NCBI RefSeq assembly: GCF_004343775.1
Contig: NZ_PTXL01000001.1
Location: 186,001 to 250,000, forward strand
From: Burkholderia sp. SRS-46
Lineage (GTDB): Bacteria > Pseudomonadota > Gammaproteobacteria > Burkholderiales > Burkholderiaceae
Length of the DNA: 64,000 nt
Reading direction: 5' to 3'
Position 1 is the stretch's first letter; the number at the start of each line of letters is the position of its first letter. Of this stretch, positions 18,446 through 27,743 are shown piece by piece. The notes below the pieces were generated by a model. That model ran no database searches, had not been told where the DNA came from, and was given only the letters and a program-made list of their open reading frames with translations. The position numbers were made by a program, and so were the translations under genes.

Positions 18446-19072
18446 TCAGCTTGCATCGATCGCGAAACGAATCGCAAAACCGAGCATCATCACCGCGACG
18501 AACAGGTCGAGCACGCGCCACGCGAAGGTGTGCGTGAACCAGGCGCGGCAAGCGCGTGCGCCATAGGCCAGCATCAGGAACCACGCGAGCGACGCGATCA
18601 TCGCGCCGGCCGCGAACGGTGCGCGCGCGTGCGGCGCATGGTTCGCGATCACGCTGCCGAGCAGCAGCACCGTGTCGATCCACGCATACGGATTGAGCAG
18701 CGAGACCGCGGCGGTGGCGAGCAGCGTGCGGAGCAGCGTCGGGCTGCCGCCGTGAGCTGCGCCGTCAACGTGGCCCGGCTGCCGCCGCCGGATCGCCGAG
18801 CGCAGCGCGAGCAGGCCGTAGCCGGCGAGATACGCGATGCCGGCCCACAGCGCCGCCGACACCACATCGGGATGGCGCGCCAGAACGGACGTCAGGCCAT
18901 GCGCGCCGAGCGCGATCAGCAACGCGTCGCTGCCCGCGCAGACGACGGCAATGACCAGCAGATGGGTGCCCGAGATCGAGCGCTTGATGACGAAGGCGTC
19001 CTTGGGGCCGACGGACGTGAACAGGCCGGCGCCCAGCAGCAGGCCTTCGAGGAAAGCAGAGGTGTCGAGCAC
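18446..19072 (-). CDS. LysE/ArgO-family amino-acid exporter
   Basis: 208-residue inner-membrane exporter of the LysE superfamily, closest in motif to ArgO: GPKDAFVIKRS near the N-terminus (ArgO has GPQNAFV) and NPYAWIDTVLLLGS in the fifth helix. Six hydrophobic segments. The start is GTG (LDTSAFLEG follows) without a strong ribosome site, so it could be slightly off. Probably exports arginine or lysine. Convergent with the dehydratase gene. Confidence 0.87.
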   Translation of the reverse strand: MLDTSAFLEGLLLGAGLFTSVGPKDAFVIKRSISGTHLLVIAVVCAGSDALLIALGAHGLTSVLARHPDVVSAALWAGIAYLAGYGLLALRSAIRRRQPGHVDGAAHGGSPTLLRTLLATAAVSLLNPYAWIDTVLLLGSVIANHAPHARAPFAAGAMIASLAWFLMLAYGARACRAWFTHTFAWRVLDLFVAVMMLGFAIRFAIDAS

Positions 19073-19149
19073 GGATGGGCCGACAACCTCTTAAGCTGAA
19101 CCGGTGATGGTTACGATGACGGAAACGGTAAGGGGCGCGGCATGCGTTG

Positions 19150-20076
19150 TCAACGACCGGCTTTCCCATCCGCCCACTCCGGCCGCTTGCCGAGCGTATC
19201 GAACAACGCCACGATCTCCGCCTTCACCTTCAGCACCGCATTGCTGACGAGCGCCGTATCGTGCCAGCACAGCGACAAATCGCGCGCGAACAGCCGGTGC
19301 GCCACCGTCGACAGCTTGAGCTTGCGCTCCTCGATCTCCACGTGCGCGGCCGTCCACGGCAGGATCGTCACGCCGAGCTGTGCCAACACGGCCGCGAACA
19401 GCAGCCCGGTCGAACTTGCCTCGAAGCCGATCTCGTACGACAGCCCGGCCTCGCGCATCGCCCAGTCGACGCGGTTGCGGATCGTGTTCGGCGCGCTCGG
19501 CAGCACGAGCGGCATGCGCGCGATCGCGTCGAGCGGCACGGGGTCGTCCGGCACCGGAAACCCGGGCCACGTGATCAGGTAGAGCGTCTCGGTCAGCAGG
19601 CGGTGGATCGCGATGCCGCGCGTATCGACCGCGTCGACGACGATCGCGAGGTCGAGCCGTGCACGCGCAAGCAGCGTGTCGAGGTCCGCGCTCGGCGCCT
19701 CGATCAGCTCCAGCATGATGCCCGGATAGCGGTCGCGCACCGCGCGCGCGAGCGGAATCGCGAGCACCCGCGCGGTGCTCGACGGCATCCCGACGGTCAC
19801 GCGGCCCTGCGGCGTATCGGCGTCGCGGCGCAGCAGCTCGCGCGTGCCGTCGGCCTGACGCAGCAGCTCGAGCGCATGCTGGTACAACGTGCGACCGGCC
19901 GCCGTCGGCGCGACGCCGCGCACGCTGCGCTCGAGCAGCTGCATCCCGAGATCCTGCTCGAGGTTGCGCATCTGCTGGCTTACCGCGGGCTGCGCCACGT
20001 GCAGCGCCTCGCTCGCGTGCGTGACGTTGCCGCATTCGACGACTTTCACGAAATAGCGCAGTTGCCTGAGATCCAT
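19150..20076 (-). CDS. LysR-type regulator divergent from the MFS/CoA-transferase operon
   Basis: 308 residues, start MDLRQLRYFVKVVE with GGAGG upstream. N-terminal wHTH (ASEALHVAQPAVSQQMRNLE) and a C-terminal LysR substrate-binding domain of NAC/Cbl-like style. It is divergent from the MFS gene with a 180-bp gap that holds a dyad (20113-20128), so it probably activates that operon in response to its substrate or a CoA-ester product. Confidence 0.93.
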   Translation of the reverse strand: MDLRQLRYFVKVVECGNVTHASEALHVAQPAVSQQMRNLEQDLGMQLLERSVRGVAPTAAGRTLYQHALELLRQADGTRELLRRDADTPQGRVTVGMPSSTARVLAIPLARAVRDRYPGIMLELIEAPSADLDTLLARARLDLAIVVDAVDTRGIAIHRLLTETLYLITWPGFPVPDDPVPLDAIARMPLVLPSAPNTIRNRVDWAMREAGLSYEIGFEASSTGLLFAAVLAQLGVTILPWTAAHVEIEERKLKLSTVAHRLFARDLSLCWHDTALVSNAVLKVKAEIVALFDTLGKRPEWADGKAGR

Positions 20077-20112
20077 CCGGGTCCTCCGTCGCGTCAAGCG
20101 CGTCAAGCCATA

Positions 20113-20128
20113 AGCCAATCCGATGGCT
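20113..20128. promoter_or_regulatory. Putative LysR operator
   Basis: AGCCA-N6-TGGCT dyad just upstream of the LysR gene in the divergent intergenic region. It fits the loose LysR box style; no more can be said. Confidence 0.4.
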
Positions 20129-20256
20129 CAAGAGAAATAACATATTTTTCGGCGATCGATCGCGTTCCTATACTGGCTTCACAAAAATGCCAGCGCGCCG
20201 GTCATCCCGAGCCGGCCGTGGCGACAGACGCCGGCCCCGCCGGCAAGGAGACGAAG

Positions 20257-21570
20257 ATGTTCAAGGCGATCGACGCGCCGGCGGCCGGCGCGAAGCCGCG
20301 GCGCACGCCGCTCACGCGCGAGCAGGTGAAGGGCTTCTGGGCGGTCTATGCGGGCTGGGTGCTCGACGGCGTGGACTCGGTGATCTATGCGCTCGTGCTG
20401 ATCCCGGCGCTGACTGAGCTGCTGCCGGCATCCGGCATCGCGGCGACGCCCGCGAACCTCGGCATGTACGGCTCGATCCTGTTCGCGCTGTTCCTCGTCG
20501 GCTGGGGGCTGTCGTTCATCTGGGGGCCGCTCGCCGATCGCTTCGGCCGCGTGCGCACGCTGGCCGCGAGCATCCTGATCTACTCGGTGTTTACCGGCGC
20601 GGCCGCCTTCGTGCACGACGTGTGGGCGCTTGCCGCGTGCCGGCTGATCGCGGGCATCGGGGTCGGCGGTGAATGGGCGCTGGCCGGCACCTACGTCGCG
20701 GAGAGCTGGCCCGAGGACCGCCGCAAGATGGGCGCGGGCTACCTGCAGACCGGCTATTACTTCGGCTTCTTCATCGCCGCGTGCCTGAACTACACGGTCG
20801 GCGCCACCTACGGCTGGCGCGCGATGTTCCTGTGCGGCCTCGCGCCCGCGCTGCTCGCGGTGTTCACCGTGATGCGCGTCAAGGAGCCGGGGCAGTGGCG
20901 TCGGCACGAAGTCGGCCACGGGGATGCGCGGCCCGTCCATCCGCTGCGCGAGATCTTCGCGCCCGCGCACCTGCGCCGCACGCTGACGAGCGCGAGCCTC
21001 GTCGGCGTCGCGATCGTCGGCCTGTGGGCGGGCTCGGTCTACGAGGCGAGCGCGGTGAGCACGCTCGCGGCGCGTGCGGGCATCGACCACCTCGGCGCGC
21101 TGCGGCTCGCGTCGGTCGGCGCGGCGATCCTGTCGTGCGCGACGATCGTCGGCTGCGTCGCCGCGCCGTGGCTCGCGGAGCGGATCGGCCGGCGCGCCGC
21201 GCTCGGCCTGTACTTCGCGGGCATGGCGGCCGCGATCGTGTTCGCGTTCGGCTGGGCGTTCTACCAGCCGAACGGGCTCGGCGCGTTCATGGTCTCGCTG
21301 GCGTTCCTCGGCTTCTTCGGCGGCAATTTCGCGATCTTCTCGCTGTGGCTGCCGGAGCTGTACCCGACGCGGGTGCGCGCGACCGCGTTCGCGTTCAACG
21401 CATCGGTCGGCCGCTTCATCGGCGCAGGCGTGAACTTCGCGCTCGGCGCGGCGATTCACGGCTACGGTTCGCTCGGCGTGCCGGTCGCGTGGACCGCGGC
21501 CGCGTTCGTGCTCGGCATCCTGATCCTGCCGTTCGCGGTCGAGACGCGTGACCAGACATTGCCGGAATGA
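20257..21570 (+). CDS. MFS transporter, probable (di)carboxylate importer
   Basis: 437 residues, twelve predicted helices, MHS/aromatic-acid-type MFS family. Motif A-like WGPLADRFGRVRT after helix 2, with motif IGVGGEWALAGTYVAE in helix 4. AAGGAG precedes the ATG. First gene of a likely three-gene operon with a CoA-transferase and methylmalonyl-CoA decarboxylase. The substrate is therefore likely a malonate-like or methylmalonate-like acid; this is inferred from neighbours. Confidence 0.87.
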   Translation: MFKAIDAPAAGAKPRRTPLTREQVKGFWAVYAGWVLDGVDSVIYALVLIPALTELLPASGIAATPANLGMYGSILFALFLVGWGLSFIWGPLADRFGRVRTLAASILIYSVFTGAAAFVHDVWALAACRLIAGIGVGGEWALAGTYVAESWPEDRRKMGAGYLQTGYYFGFFIAACLNYTVGATYGWRAMFLCGLAPALLAVFTVMRVKEPGQWRRHEVGHGDARPVHPLREIFAPAHLRRTLTSASLVGVAIVGLWAGSVYEASAVSTLAARAGIDHLGALRLASVGAAILSCATIVGCVAAPWLAERIGRRAALGLYFAGMAAAIVFAFGWAFYQPNGLGAFMVSLAFLGFFGGNFAIFSLWLPELYPTRVRATAFAFNASVGRFIGAGVNFALGAAIHGYGSLGVPVAWTAAAFVLGILILPFAVETRDQTLPE

Positions 21571-21607
21571 CCGGCGCATTCATCGTCCATCTATTCAGGA
21601 GTCCAGG

Positions 21608-22840
21608 ATGCAGGCTTTACAAGGAATCAAGGTCGTCGATCTGAGCCGTGCGCTGTCGGGGCCGTTTTGCTCGATGGTGCTCGCCGATCTCGGCGCCGAC
21701 GTGATCAAGGTCGAGTCGGGCCCGCACGGCGACATGAGCCGCACGTGGGGGCCGTTCGATCGCGGCGTCAGCACGTACTACCTGTCCTGCAACCGCAACA
21801 AGCGCGGCATCTGCGTGGATTTCCGCCAGCCGGCCGGGCTCGACGTCGTGCGGCGGCTGATCGCGCAGGCGGACGTCGTGATCGAGAACTTCAAGGCGGG
21901 CACGATGGACGCGATGGGCCTCGGCTACGACGTACTGAGCGCGCGCGACCCGCGGCTCGTGATGGGCAGCGTCACCGCGTTCGGCCCGCGCGGCCCGCTG
22001 CGCGACTGGCCGGGCTTCGACCAGATCGCGCAGGGCTATGCCGGCCTGATGAGCCTGACCGGGTTCCCGGACGGCGAGCCGACCCGCACCGGCACCGCGA
22101 TCGGCGATCTCAGCTCGGGCATGTGGGTCGCGACGGCGATCGTCGCCGCGCTGTTCGAGCGCACGCGTACCGGGCGCGGCCGGCACGTCGGCACGTCGCT
22201 GCTCGAGAGCCTCGTCGCGCTGTTGAGCGTGCACGGGCAGCGCTACCTGAGCCTCGGCGACGTGCCGCGCCGCACCGGCAACGCCCATGCGGTGATCGCG
22301 CCGTACGGCGTGTTCGAGACCGCCGACGGGCCGTTGAACCTCGCGCCGATCACGACCGACATGTGGCTGCGGCTGTGCCGCTTGCTCGATCTGCCCGAAC
22401 TGCCGGACGATCCGCGCTTCGCGACCAACGACGCGCGCGTCGCGAACCGCGATGCGCTGAAGGCGCTGCTCGAAGCGCGGCTGCGCACGCGCGGCAAGCG
22501 CGAATGGACGCAACGCTTCGTCGAAGCCGGGCTGCCGGCGGGGCCGATTCATACGCTCGACGAAGTGTTCGACGATCCGCAGGTCGCGCAGTGCGGGCTC
22601 GTCGAGACCGTCGCGCATCCGACGCTCGGCGCGCTGCGGCAGGTCGTCACGCCGCTCGGCGACATGGACGACGACGCGCCGGCGCCGCGCACGCGCCGCG
22701 CGCCGCCGCTGCTCGGCGAGCATACGGTCGACGTGCTGCGCGAAGCGGGCTTCGACGCGGCAGCGATCGACGCGCTGCTTGCGGAGCGCGCGATCTTCCA
22801 GGCACGGACGGCCGACGCGACGGCGGAGGTGCTGCAATGA
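21608..22840 (+). CDS. CaiB/BaiF family CoA-transferase
   Basis: 410-residue family III CoA-transferase. Opens GIKVVDLSRALSGPFCSMVL, followed by GADVIKVE, the NRNKRGICVDF segment and FKAGTMDAMGLGYD, all classical for the family. It transfers CoA from a donor such as succinyl-CoA or acetyl-CoA to a carboxylic acid. Its TGA overlaps the next gene's ATG (ATGA), so translation is coupled to the decarboxylase. It would supply that enzyme's substrate. Confidence 0.92.
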   Translation: MQALQGIKVVDLSRALSGPFCSMVLADLGADVIKVESGPHGDMSRTWGPFDRGVSTYYLSCNRNKRGICVDFRQPAGLDVVRRLIAQADVVIENFKAGTMDAMGLGYDVLSARDPRLVMGSVTAFGPRGPLRDWPGFDQIAQGYAGLMSLTGFPDGEPTRTGTAIGDLSSGMWVATAIVAALFERTRTGRGRHVGTSLLESLVALLSVHGQRYLSLGDVPRRTGNAHAVIAPYGVFETADGPLNLAPITTDMWLRLCRLLDLPELPDDPRFATNDARVANRDALKALLEARLRTRGKREWTQRFVEAGLPAGPIHTLDEVFDDPQVAQCGLVETVAHPTLGALRQVVTPLGDMDDDAPAPRTRRAPPLLGEHTVDVLREAGFDAAAIDALLAERAIFQARTADATAEVLQ

Positions 22841-23649
22841 GCCGCCCGACGATGATGAAGGATGCGATGTCGACCGTGACGGTGGAGATGGTCGACGCGC
22901 GCATCGCACGGGTCGCGTTCGCGAATCCGGCACGCCGGCATGCGCTCGACGCGGCGCTGCTCGATGCGCTGGTCGAACGCCTCGATGCGCTTGCGGGCGG
23001 GCGGCCGCCGCCGGTGGTGATTCTCGGGAGCGGCGCGGGCGGCGACGTGTGGAGCGCCGGGCACGACCTGCGCGAGCTGGCCGACGACCGCGATCCGCTC
23101 GCGTACGACAAGCCGCTCGAACGCGCGCTGCGGCGCGTGCGCACCTATCCGGGCGTCGTGATCGCGGCGGTGTCGGGGTCCGCGTGGGGCGGCGCGGTCG
23201 ATCTCGTGATGAGTTGCGACCTGGTCGTCGCGGACCGCAGCGCGAGCCTCGCGATGACGCCCGCGAACATCGGCCTGCCGTACTCGACGAGCGGCCTGCT
23301 GCGTTTCTACGACAACCTGCCGATCCACGTGCTGAAGGAGATGTTCTTCTGCGCGCAGCCGCTCGATGCCGAGCGCGCCGCGCACTACGGCGTCGTGAAC
23401 CGGCTCGTCGACGTCGGTGCGCTCGACGCGGCCGCGCTCGACGTCGCGCGCACGATCGCCGCGAAGGCGCCGCTCGCGGTGCAGGCGGTGAAGGAGCAGT
23501 TGCGGGTGCTGCAGGATGCGCGGCCGATGCCGGTCGACGCGCTCGAGCGGATCGCCGAGCTGCGCCGCCAGGCGTGCGCGGGCGCGGACTTCGACGAGGG
23601 ATTGCGCGCGTTCGGCGAGCGGCGGCGGCCGGCGTTCCGCGGCGAGTAG
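22837..23649 (+). CDS. scpB: Methylmalonyl-CoA decarboxylase (enoyl-CoA hydratase family)
   Basis: 270 residues of the crotonase fold, closely matching E. coli ScpB: SAGHDLRELADDRDPLAYD, GSAWGGAVDLVMSCDLVVA and SLAMTPANIGLPY lie in the same places. ScpB converts methylmalonyl-CoA to propionyl-CoA. With the coupled CoA-transferase and importer it forms a probable pathway for taking up and decarboxylating a malonate-type acid. The ATG overlaps the previous stop by 4 bp. Substrate specificity is inferred. Confidence 0.87.
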   Translation: MSRPTMMKDAMSTVTVEMVDARIARVAFANPARRHALDAALLDALVERLDALAGGRPPPVVILGSGAGGDVWSAGHDLRELADDRDPLAYDKPLERALRRVRTYPGVVIAAVSGSAWGGAVDLVMSCDLVVADRSASLAMTPANIGLPYSTSGLLRFYDNLPIHVLKEMFFCAQPLDAERAAHYGVVNRLVDVGALDAAALDVARTIAAKAPLAVQAVKEQLRVLQDARPMPVDALERIAELRRQACAGADFDEGLRAFGERRRPAFRGE

Positions 23650-23699
23650 GCGCGGGCGGCCGGTGCCCGCCGCCGCGCTCAGGGCGGCGGGCGTTGCCA

Positions 23700-24455
23700 C
23701 TACGCCCGCACGACCGTCACGCCCGCCGCCTCGATCGGCTTCGTGAGCGCCGCCTCGGTTGCCTGCTCGACGACGATCGTCTGCGCGAGCGCGATCTCGC
23801 CGATCACGAACGGCGACGCCGCGTTGAGCTTCGACGACGACGCGAGCACGACCGTCTCCGCCGCACGGGCGGCCAGCGCGCGCTTGATCGCCGCTTCCTC
23901 GAAATTGCCGGTGGTCAGCCCCGCGCTCGGATGCACGCCCGTCACGCCCATGAAGTAGAGGTCCGCATGCACGCGGGCGATCGCTTCCATGGCCGCCGCG
24001 CCGACGGTCACGATCGAGTGCTTGAACAACTGCCCGCCGATCAGGATCACGTCGATCGACGGATGCTCGGCCAGCGCGACGGCGACGCTCGGGCTGTGCG
24101 TGACGACCGTCGCCCGCAGGTCGGCCGGCAACTGGCTCACGAGCAGCGCCGACGTGGTGCCGCCGTCGACGATCACCACCTGCCCGGGCGCGATCATCTC
24201 GGCGGCCCGTCGCGCGATGCGGCGCTTGGCGGCCGATTCGAGATCCTGGCGCTGCGCGAACGGCGCGGTGGCGGGCGAGGCGGGCAGCGCGCCGCCGTGG
24301 ACCCGCTGCAGCAGGCCTTCCGCCGCAAGCTCGCGCAGGTCGCGGCGAATCGTGTCTTCCGATACGCCGAAGGTCGCGCTCAATTCACCGGCCAGCACCT
24401 GGCCGTCGCGCCGCAGCGTGTCGAGGATGGCTTTCTTGCGTTGGGTGGTCAGCAT
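23700..24455 (-). CDS. DeoR-family transcriptional regulator
   Basis: 251 residues, start MLTTQRKKAILDTLRRDG. The N-terminal DeoR HTH (SATFGVSEDTIRRDLRELA) is followed by a DeoRC sugar-phosphate-sensing domain with VIVDGGTTSALLVSQLP. It is divergent from a Nudix hydrolase gene. Two direct repeats of TTGCACGAAT exactly 20 bp apart lie immediately before its start, as expected for autoregulation. The ribosome site is weak. The inducer is probably a phosphorylated sugar or nucleoside. Confidence 0.92.
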   Translation of the reverse strand: MLTTQRKKAILDTLRRDGQVLAGELSATFGVSEDTIRRDLRELAAEGLLQRVHGGALPASPATAPFAQRQDLESAAKRRIARRAAEMIAPGQVVIVDGGTTSALLVSQLPADLRATVVTHSPSVAVALAEHPSIDVILIGGQLFKHSIVTVGAAAMEAIARVHADLYFMGVTGVHPSAGLTTGNFEEAAIKRALAARAAETVVLASSSKLNAASPFVIGEIALAQTIVVEQATEAALTKPIEAAGVTVVRA

Positions 24456-24459
24456 GGAA

Positions 24460-24496
24460 TTGCACGAATATTCTTGATGTTGCACGAATGTGCACG
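24460..24496. promoter_or_regulatory. Probable DeoR-family operator repeats
   Basis: TTGCACGAAT occurs at 24460-24469 and 24480-24489, one two-turn helical spacing apart, followed by another TGCACG at 24491. Lies between the divergent regulator and Nudix genes. Confidence 0.65.
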
Positions 24497-24534
24497 TTAC
24501 CATGGGCGCCGTCATCTGTCGAATGGAGGCTGTC

Positions 24535-25137
24535 ATGGTCGCAACCACGCAGGAGCGCGTGCGCATCGTCGATACCGTCGTGCTGTCCGACGACTGGTAT
24601 GTGCTGAAGAAGGTCACGTTCGATTACCGCCGCCGCGACGGCACCTGGCAGCGGCTCAGCCGCGAGACCTACGACCGCGGCAACGGCGCGACGATCCTGC
24701 TGCGCAATCCCGCGACCGGCCACGTGCTGCTGACGCGCCAGTTCCGCATGCCGGCGTTCGTGAACGGGCACGACGGGATGCTGCTGGAGGCGGCGGCCGG
24801 CCTGCTCGACGACGCGACGCCGGAAGACCGGATCCGCGCCGAAGCGGAGGAGGAGACGGGGTACCGCGTGCGCAACGTGCGCAAGGTGTTCGAGGCCTAC
24901 ATGAGCCCGGGCTCGGTCACGGAGAAGCTGCACTTCTTCGTCGGCGAGTACGACGCGTCGCTGCGCACCGGCGACGGCGGCGGGCTGGCCGACGAGGGCG
25001 AGGATCTGGAGGTCGTCGAGATGCCGCTCGAGGCGGCGTTGCGGGCGGTCGAGCGCGGCGAGATCGTCGACGGCAAGACGATCATGCTGCTGCAATACGC
25101 CGCGCTGCACGCGCAGGCGGGCGGGCCGGCCGCATGA
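24535..25137 (+). CDS. NudK-like Nudix hydrolase
   Basis: 200 residues; ATG after GGAGG (24525-24529). Similar to NudK (GDP-mannose pyrophosphatase type): [12 protein letters not shown], then [20 protein letters not shown] with EEETGY. The Nudix box is not perfect: the first glutamate is threonine and the arginine of REUxEE is alanine, but the EAEEE metal-binding core remains. The stop overlaps the next gene's start. It could hydrolyse a nucleotide-sugar or ADP-ribose-like compound. Confidence 0.85.
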   Translation: MVATTQERVRIVDTVVLSDDWYVLKKVTFDYRRRDGTWQRLSRETYDRGNGATILLRNPATGHVLLTRQFRMPAFVNGHDGMLLEAAAGLLDDATPEDRIRAEAEEETGYRVRNVRKVFEAYMSPGSVTEKLHFFVGEYDASLRTGDGGGLADEGEDLEVVEMPLEAALRAVERGEIVDGKTIMLLQYAALHAQAGGPAA

Positions 25138-25529
25138 CGCCGCAACTGATCCTGGTGGCCGGGCCGTATCGCAGCGGCACCGGCGGCGACCCCACGCGCA
25201 TCGCCGCGAACCTCGCGCGGCTCGAGCAAGCGGCGCTGGCCGTCTATCGCCGCGGGCACCTGCCGGTGATCGGCGAATGGGTGTCGCTGCCGCTTGCGGC
25301 GGCGGCCGGGTCGCGGCAGGTCGGCGACGCGGTGAGCGAGGCGTTCCTGTATCCGGCCGCGCACCGGCTGCTGCGTCGATGCGACGCCGTGCTGAGGATC
25401 GACGGCGCGTCGCGCGGCGCGGATGCCGACGTCGCGCTGGCGCGCAGTCTCGGCAAGCCGGTCTACGCCGCGCTCGACGAGATTCCGGTGGCGAATCCCG
25501 AAGCCTCCCACGACGGCGCGGGCGGGTAA
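25134..25529 (+). CDS. DUF4406 / nucleoside 2-deoxyribosyltransferase-like protein
   Basis: 131 residues, translationally coupled (ATGA) to the Nudix gene. Opening [19 protein letters not shown] and the later [20 protein letters not shown] follow the Rossmann-like pattern of DUF4406 and nucleoside 2-deoxyribosyltransferases. With the DeoR regulator and Nudix hydrolase it suggests a small nucleoside or nucleotide-sugar salvage/clean-up operon. Confidence 0.78.
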   Translation: MTPQLILVAGPYRSGTGGDPTRIAANLARLEQAALAVYRRGHLPVIGEWVSLPLAAAAGSRQVGDAVSEAFLYPAAHRLLRRCDAVLRIDGASRGADADVALARSLGKPVYAALDEIPVANPEASHDGAGG

Positions 25530-25636
25530 GCACAGCGGCGGCGTGCGGCGCGGCGGGCCCGTATGCCGCCGTCACGCGCGCCACATGTCGGCGTATGATC
25601 GCGACGGCCAAGACCTCGCAATCCGCCCGAACCGCC

Positions 25637-26497
25637 ATGCCGCCCGTCGATCCCGCCTCCGCCAGCGAAGCGCCGCTGCCCACCGACCTCGTTGCCGCCG
25701 CCGTCGATGCGCTGTCCCGCGCCGACGCGCTGCTCGTCACGGCCGGCGCCGGCATCGGCGTCGATTCCGGCCTGCCGGACTTCCGCGGCACGGACGGCTT
25801 CTGGCGCGCGTATCCCGCGTTGCGCCACGAACGCTTCGAATTCCACGAGATCGCGTCGCCGCAGGCGTTTCGCGCGCGGCCGCAGCTCGCATGGGGCTTC
25901 TATGGCCATCGCCTCGGGTTGTACCGGTCGACCGTGCCGCACGACGGCTTCGCGATCCTGCGCCGCTGGATCGATGCGATGCCGAACGGCGGCTTCGTGC
26001 TGACGAGCAACGTCGACGGGCAGTTCCAGAAGGCCGGCTTCGATCCGGCGCGGATCGTCGAGATCCATGGCTCGATCCACCGGATGCAGTGCCTGCGCCC
26101 GTGCACGGAACACACGTGGGCGGCGGATTCATTCACGCCGGACGTCGACGCGGCGGCTTGCCGACTGGTCGGCGAGATGCCGGCGTGCCCGCACTGCGGC
26201 GGCCTCGCGCGGCCGAACATCCTGATGTTCGGCGACGCCGGGTGGATCGGCGCGCACTACGACGCGCAGGAGCGCGCGCTGGAAGACTGGCTCGCCGGCG
26301 CCGGGCGCGTGGTGGTGGTCGAAGTGGGGGCCGGCACGGCGATCCCGACCGTGCGGCTGATCAGCGAGCGGCTCGGCGCCGACCTGATCCGCATCAACGC
26401 GCGCGAGGCGCACGCGCGCCGCGCGGACGCGATCGGCCTGAAGGGCGGCGCGCTTGCGACGCTCGCCGCGCTCGATCGCGCGTGGCGCGGCGGCTGA
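25637..26497 (+). CDS. Sir2-family NAD-dependent protein deacylase
   Basis: 286 residues from MPPVDPAS; an in-frame ATG at 25595 would add 14 residues and neither has a good ribosome site. Sirtuin motifs: TAGAGIGVDSGLPDFRG (NAD binding), SNVDGQFQKAG (the TQNID equivalent), catalytic histidine in VEIHGSIH, and two zinc cysteine pairs (CLRPC, written C-x3-C, and CPHC). Predicted to remove acyl groups from lysines using NAD+. Single gene. Confidence 0.88.
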   Translation: MPPVDPASASEAPLPTDLVAAAVDALSRADALLVTAGAGIGVDSGLPDFRGTDGFWRAYPALRHERFEFHEIASPQAFRARPQLAWGFYGHRLGLYRSTVPHDGFAILRRWIDAMPNGGFVLTSNVDGQFQKAGFDPARIVEIHGSIHRMQCLRPCTEHTWAADSFTPDVDAAACRLVGEMPACPHCGGLARPNILMFGDAGWIGAHYDAQERALEDWLAGAGRVVVVEVGAGTAIPTVRLISERLGADLIRINAREAHARRADAIGLKGGALATLAALDRAWRGG

Positions 26498-26531
26498 GCG
26501 CCGCGCCCGGGGCCGTCCGGCGGCCGCGCGG

Positions 26532-27743
26532 CTACGGCTGGGCGACGAGTGCCTGCACGAGCGACGGCGCGAGCGGCGAGCCGAGGCCCGTCACGTAGTC
26601 GTAGCCGCCCGCGGCGCTGCAGACGCTGCCGCAGTTGCCGTTGGTGCCGGTCGTCACGTCGTGATAGTCGCCGCCGTAGGCGGTTTTCCCGATCGCGTAG
26701 AGCGCGTCGTAGGTGCCGCTCAGCCGGCTCTTGCCGGCCGCCGTGCGCAGCGAGTTCGCGATCGCGACGAGCGCCGCCCATTGCGGCGCGCCCGCGCTCG
26801 TGCCGCCGACCTGGAACCAGCCCGCCTGCCCCTGATAGGTGACCGAGTCGTATACAGCGAACCCGCTGGACGGATCCGCGTCGTAGCTCACGTCCGGCAC
26901 GCCGCGCTTGCCGGCCACCGGAATCGGCCACGCGGTCTGGCCGGCCGGCTCGCCCTCGCGGGTGCTTACGCCGCCGCCGCTGCCGCTCCAGGCCGACTCG
27001 CCGATGTAGTTGCCGTACGCATCGGTGGACAGCGTGGTGCCGCCCACCGCCACCACGTACGGCGACGACGCCGGGTATTCGGTGCCGGTGCCGCTGTCGC
27101 CGGAGGAGGCCACGAACGTGACGCCCGGCGCGCTGAAGTGGCTGTCGTAGCTGGTCTCGCCGCTGAACTCGTTGCCGCCGAAACTCATCGACACGACGGA
27201 CGCGCCGCGCTTCACCGCGACGTCGACCGCGGCCAGCAAGTCGGTGAAGCTGGCCGACGCGGCCTCGACGAGCATGATCCGCGCCTTCGGCGCGATCGCA
27301 TGCACCCATTCGACGTCGAGCGACATCTCGAGCGACCAGCCCGGATCGGTCCTGGGCCGCGTGCCGCGCGCGTACACCTTGGTGAAGCAGCCGTTCGCCG
27401 TGGTGCAGGCCGGCAGCGAGAACGCATTGCTGAACACGCCGAGGTCGGCTTCGATCTTCGGGTCGTCGTATGCGTCGACGATCGCGACGACCATCCCGTC
27501 GCCCTGGTTGGCGATCGCGTCGAACCCGTATGCATGCCGCGCGAGTACGGGCGTGAGGCCGGATACGGCGGCGGTGCTCGCGCGTGGCTTCGTGTGGAAC
27601 GGCGGGCGCGCGAACCCCTTCGGCGCGCGGTTGCCTTCGACGTAGGAGGGCGGCCCGTTGCCCTCGGCGAGCGCGACGCTCGACGCGAGCAGCGACATGC
27701 ACAGCGCCGGAATCAACATGGACGGCAGGCGGATTTTGTTCAT
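26532..27743 (-). CDS. Secreted sedolisin-family (S53) serine-carboxyl peptidase
   Basis: 403 residues, with an N-terminal signal peptide ending near ASSVALA. Catalytic pattern: Glu and Asp four residues apart in WSLEMSLDVEW, and the serine in GGTSAGAPQWA. Sedolisins normally carry a propeptide of about 150-190 residues; here only some 40-50 residues precede the catalytic domain, so it is a short-pro form. GGAG precedes the chosen ATG. Predicted exported acid protease, single gene. Confidence 0.87.
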   Translation of the reverse strand: MNKIRLPSMLIPALCMSLLASSVALAEGNGPPSYVEGNRAPKGFARPPFHTKPRASTAAVSGLTPVLARHAYGFDAIANQGDGMVVAIVDAYDDPKIEADLGVFSNAFSLPACTTANGCFTKVYARGTRPRTDPGWSLEMSLDVEWVHAIAPKARIMLVEAASASFTDLLAAVDVAVKRGASVVSMSFGGNEFSGETSYDSHFSAPGVTFVASSGDSGTGTEYPASSPYVVAVGGTTLSTDAYGNYIGESAWSGSGGGVSTREGEPAGQTAWPIPVAGKRGVPDVSYDADPSSGFAVYDSVTYQGQAGWFQVGGTSAGAPQWAALVAIANSLRTAAGKSRLSGTYDALYAIGKTAYGGDYHDVTTGTNGNCGSVCSAAGGYDYVTGLGSPLAPSLVQALVAQP

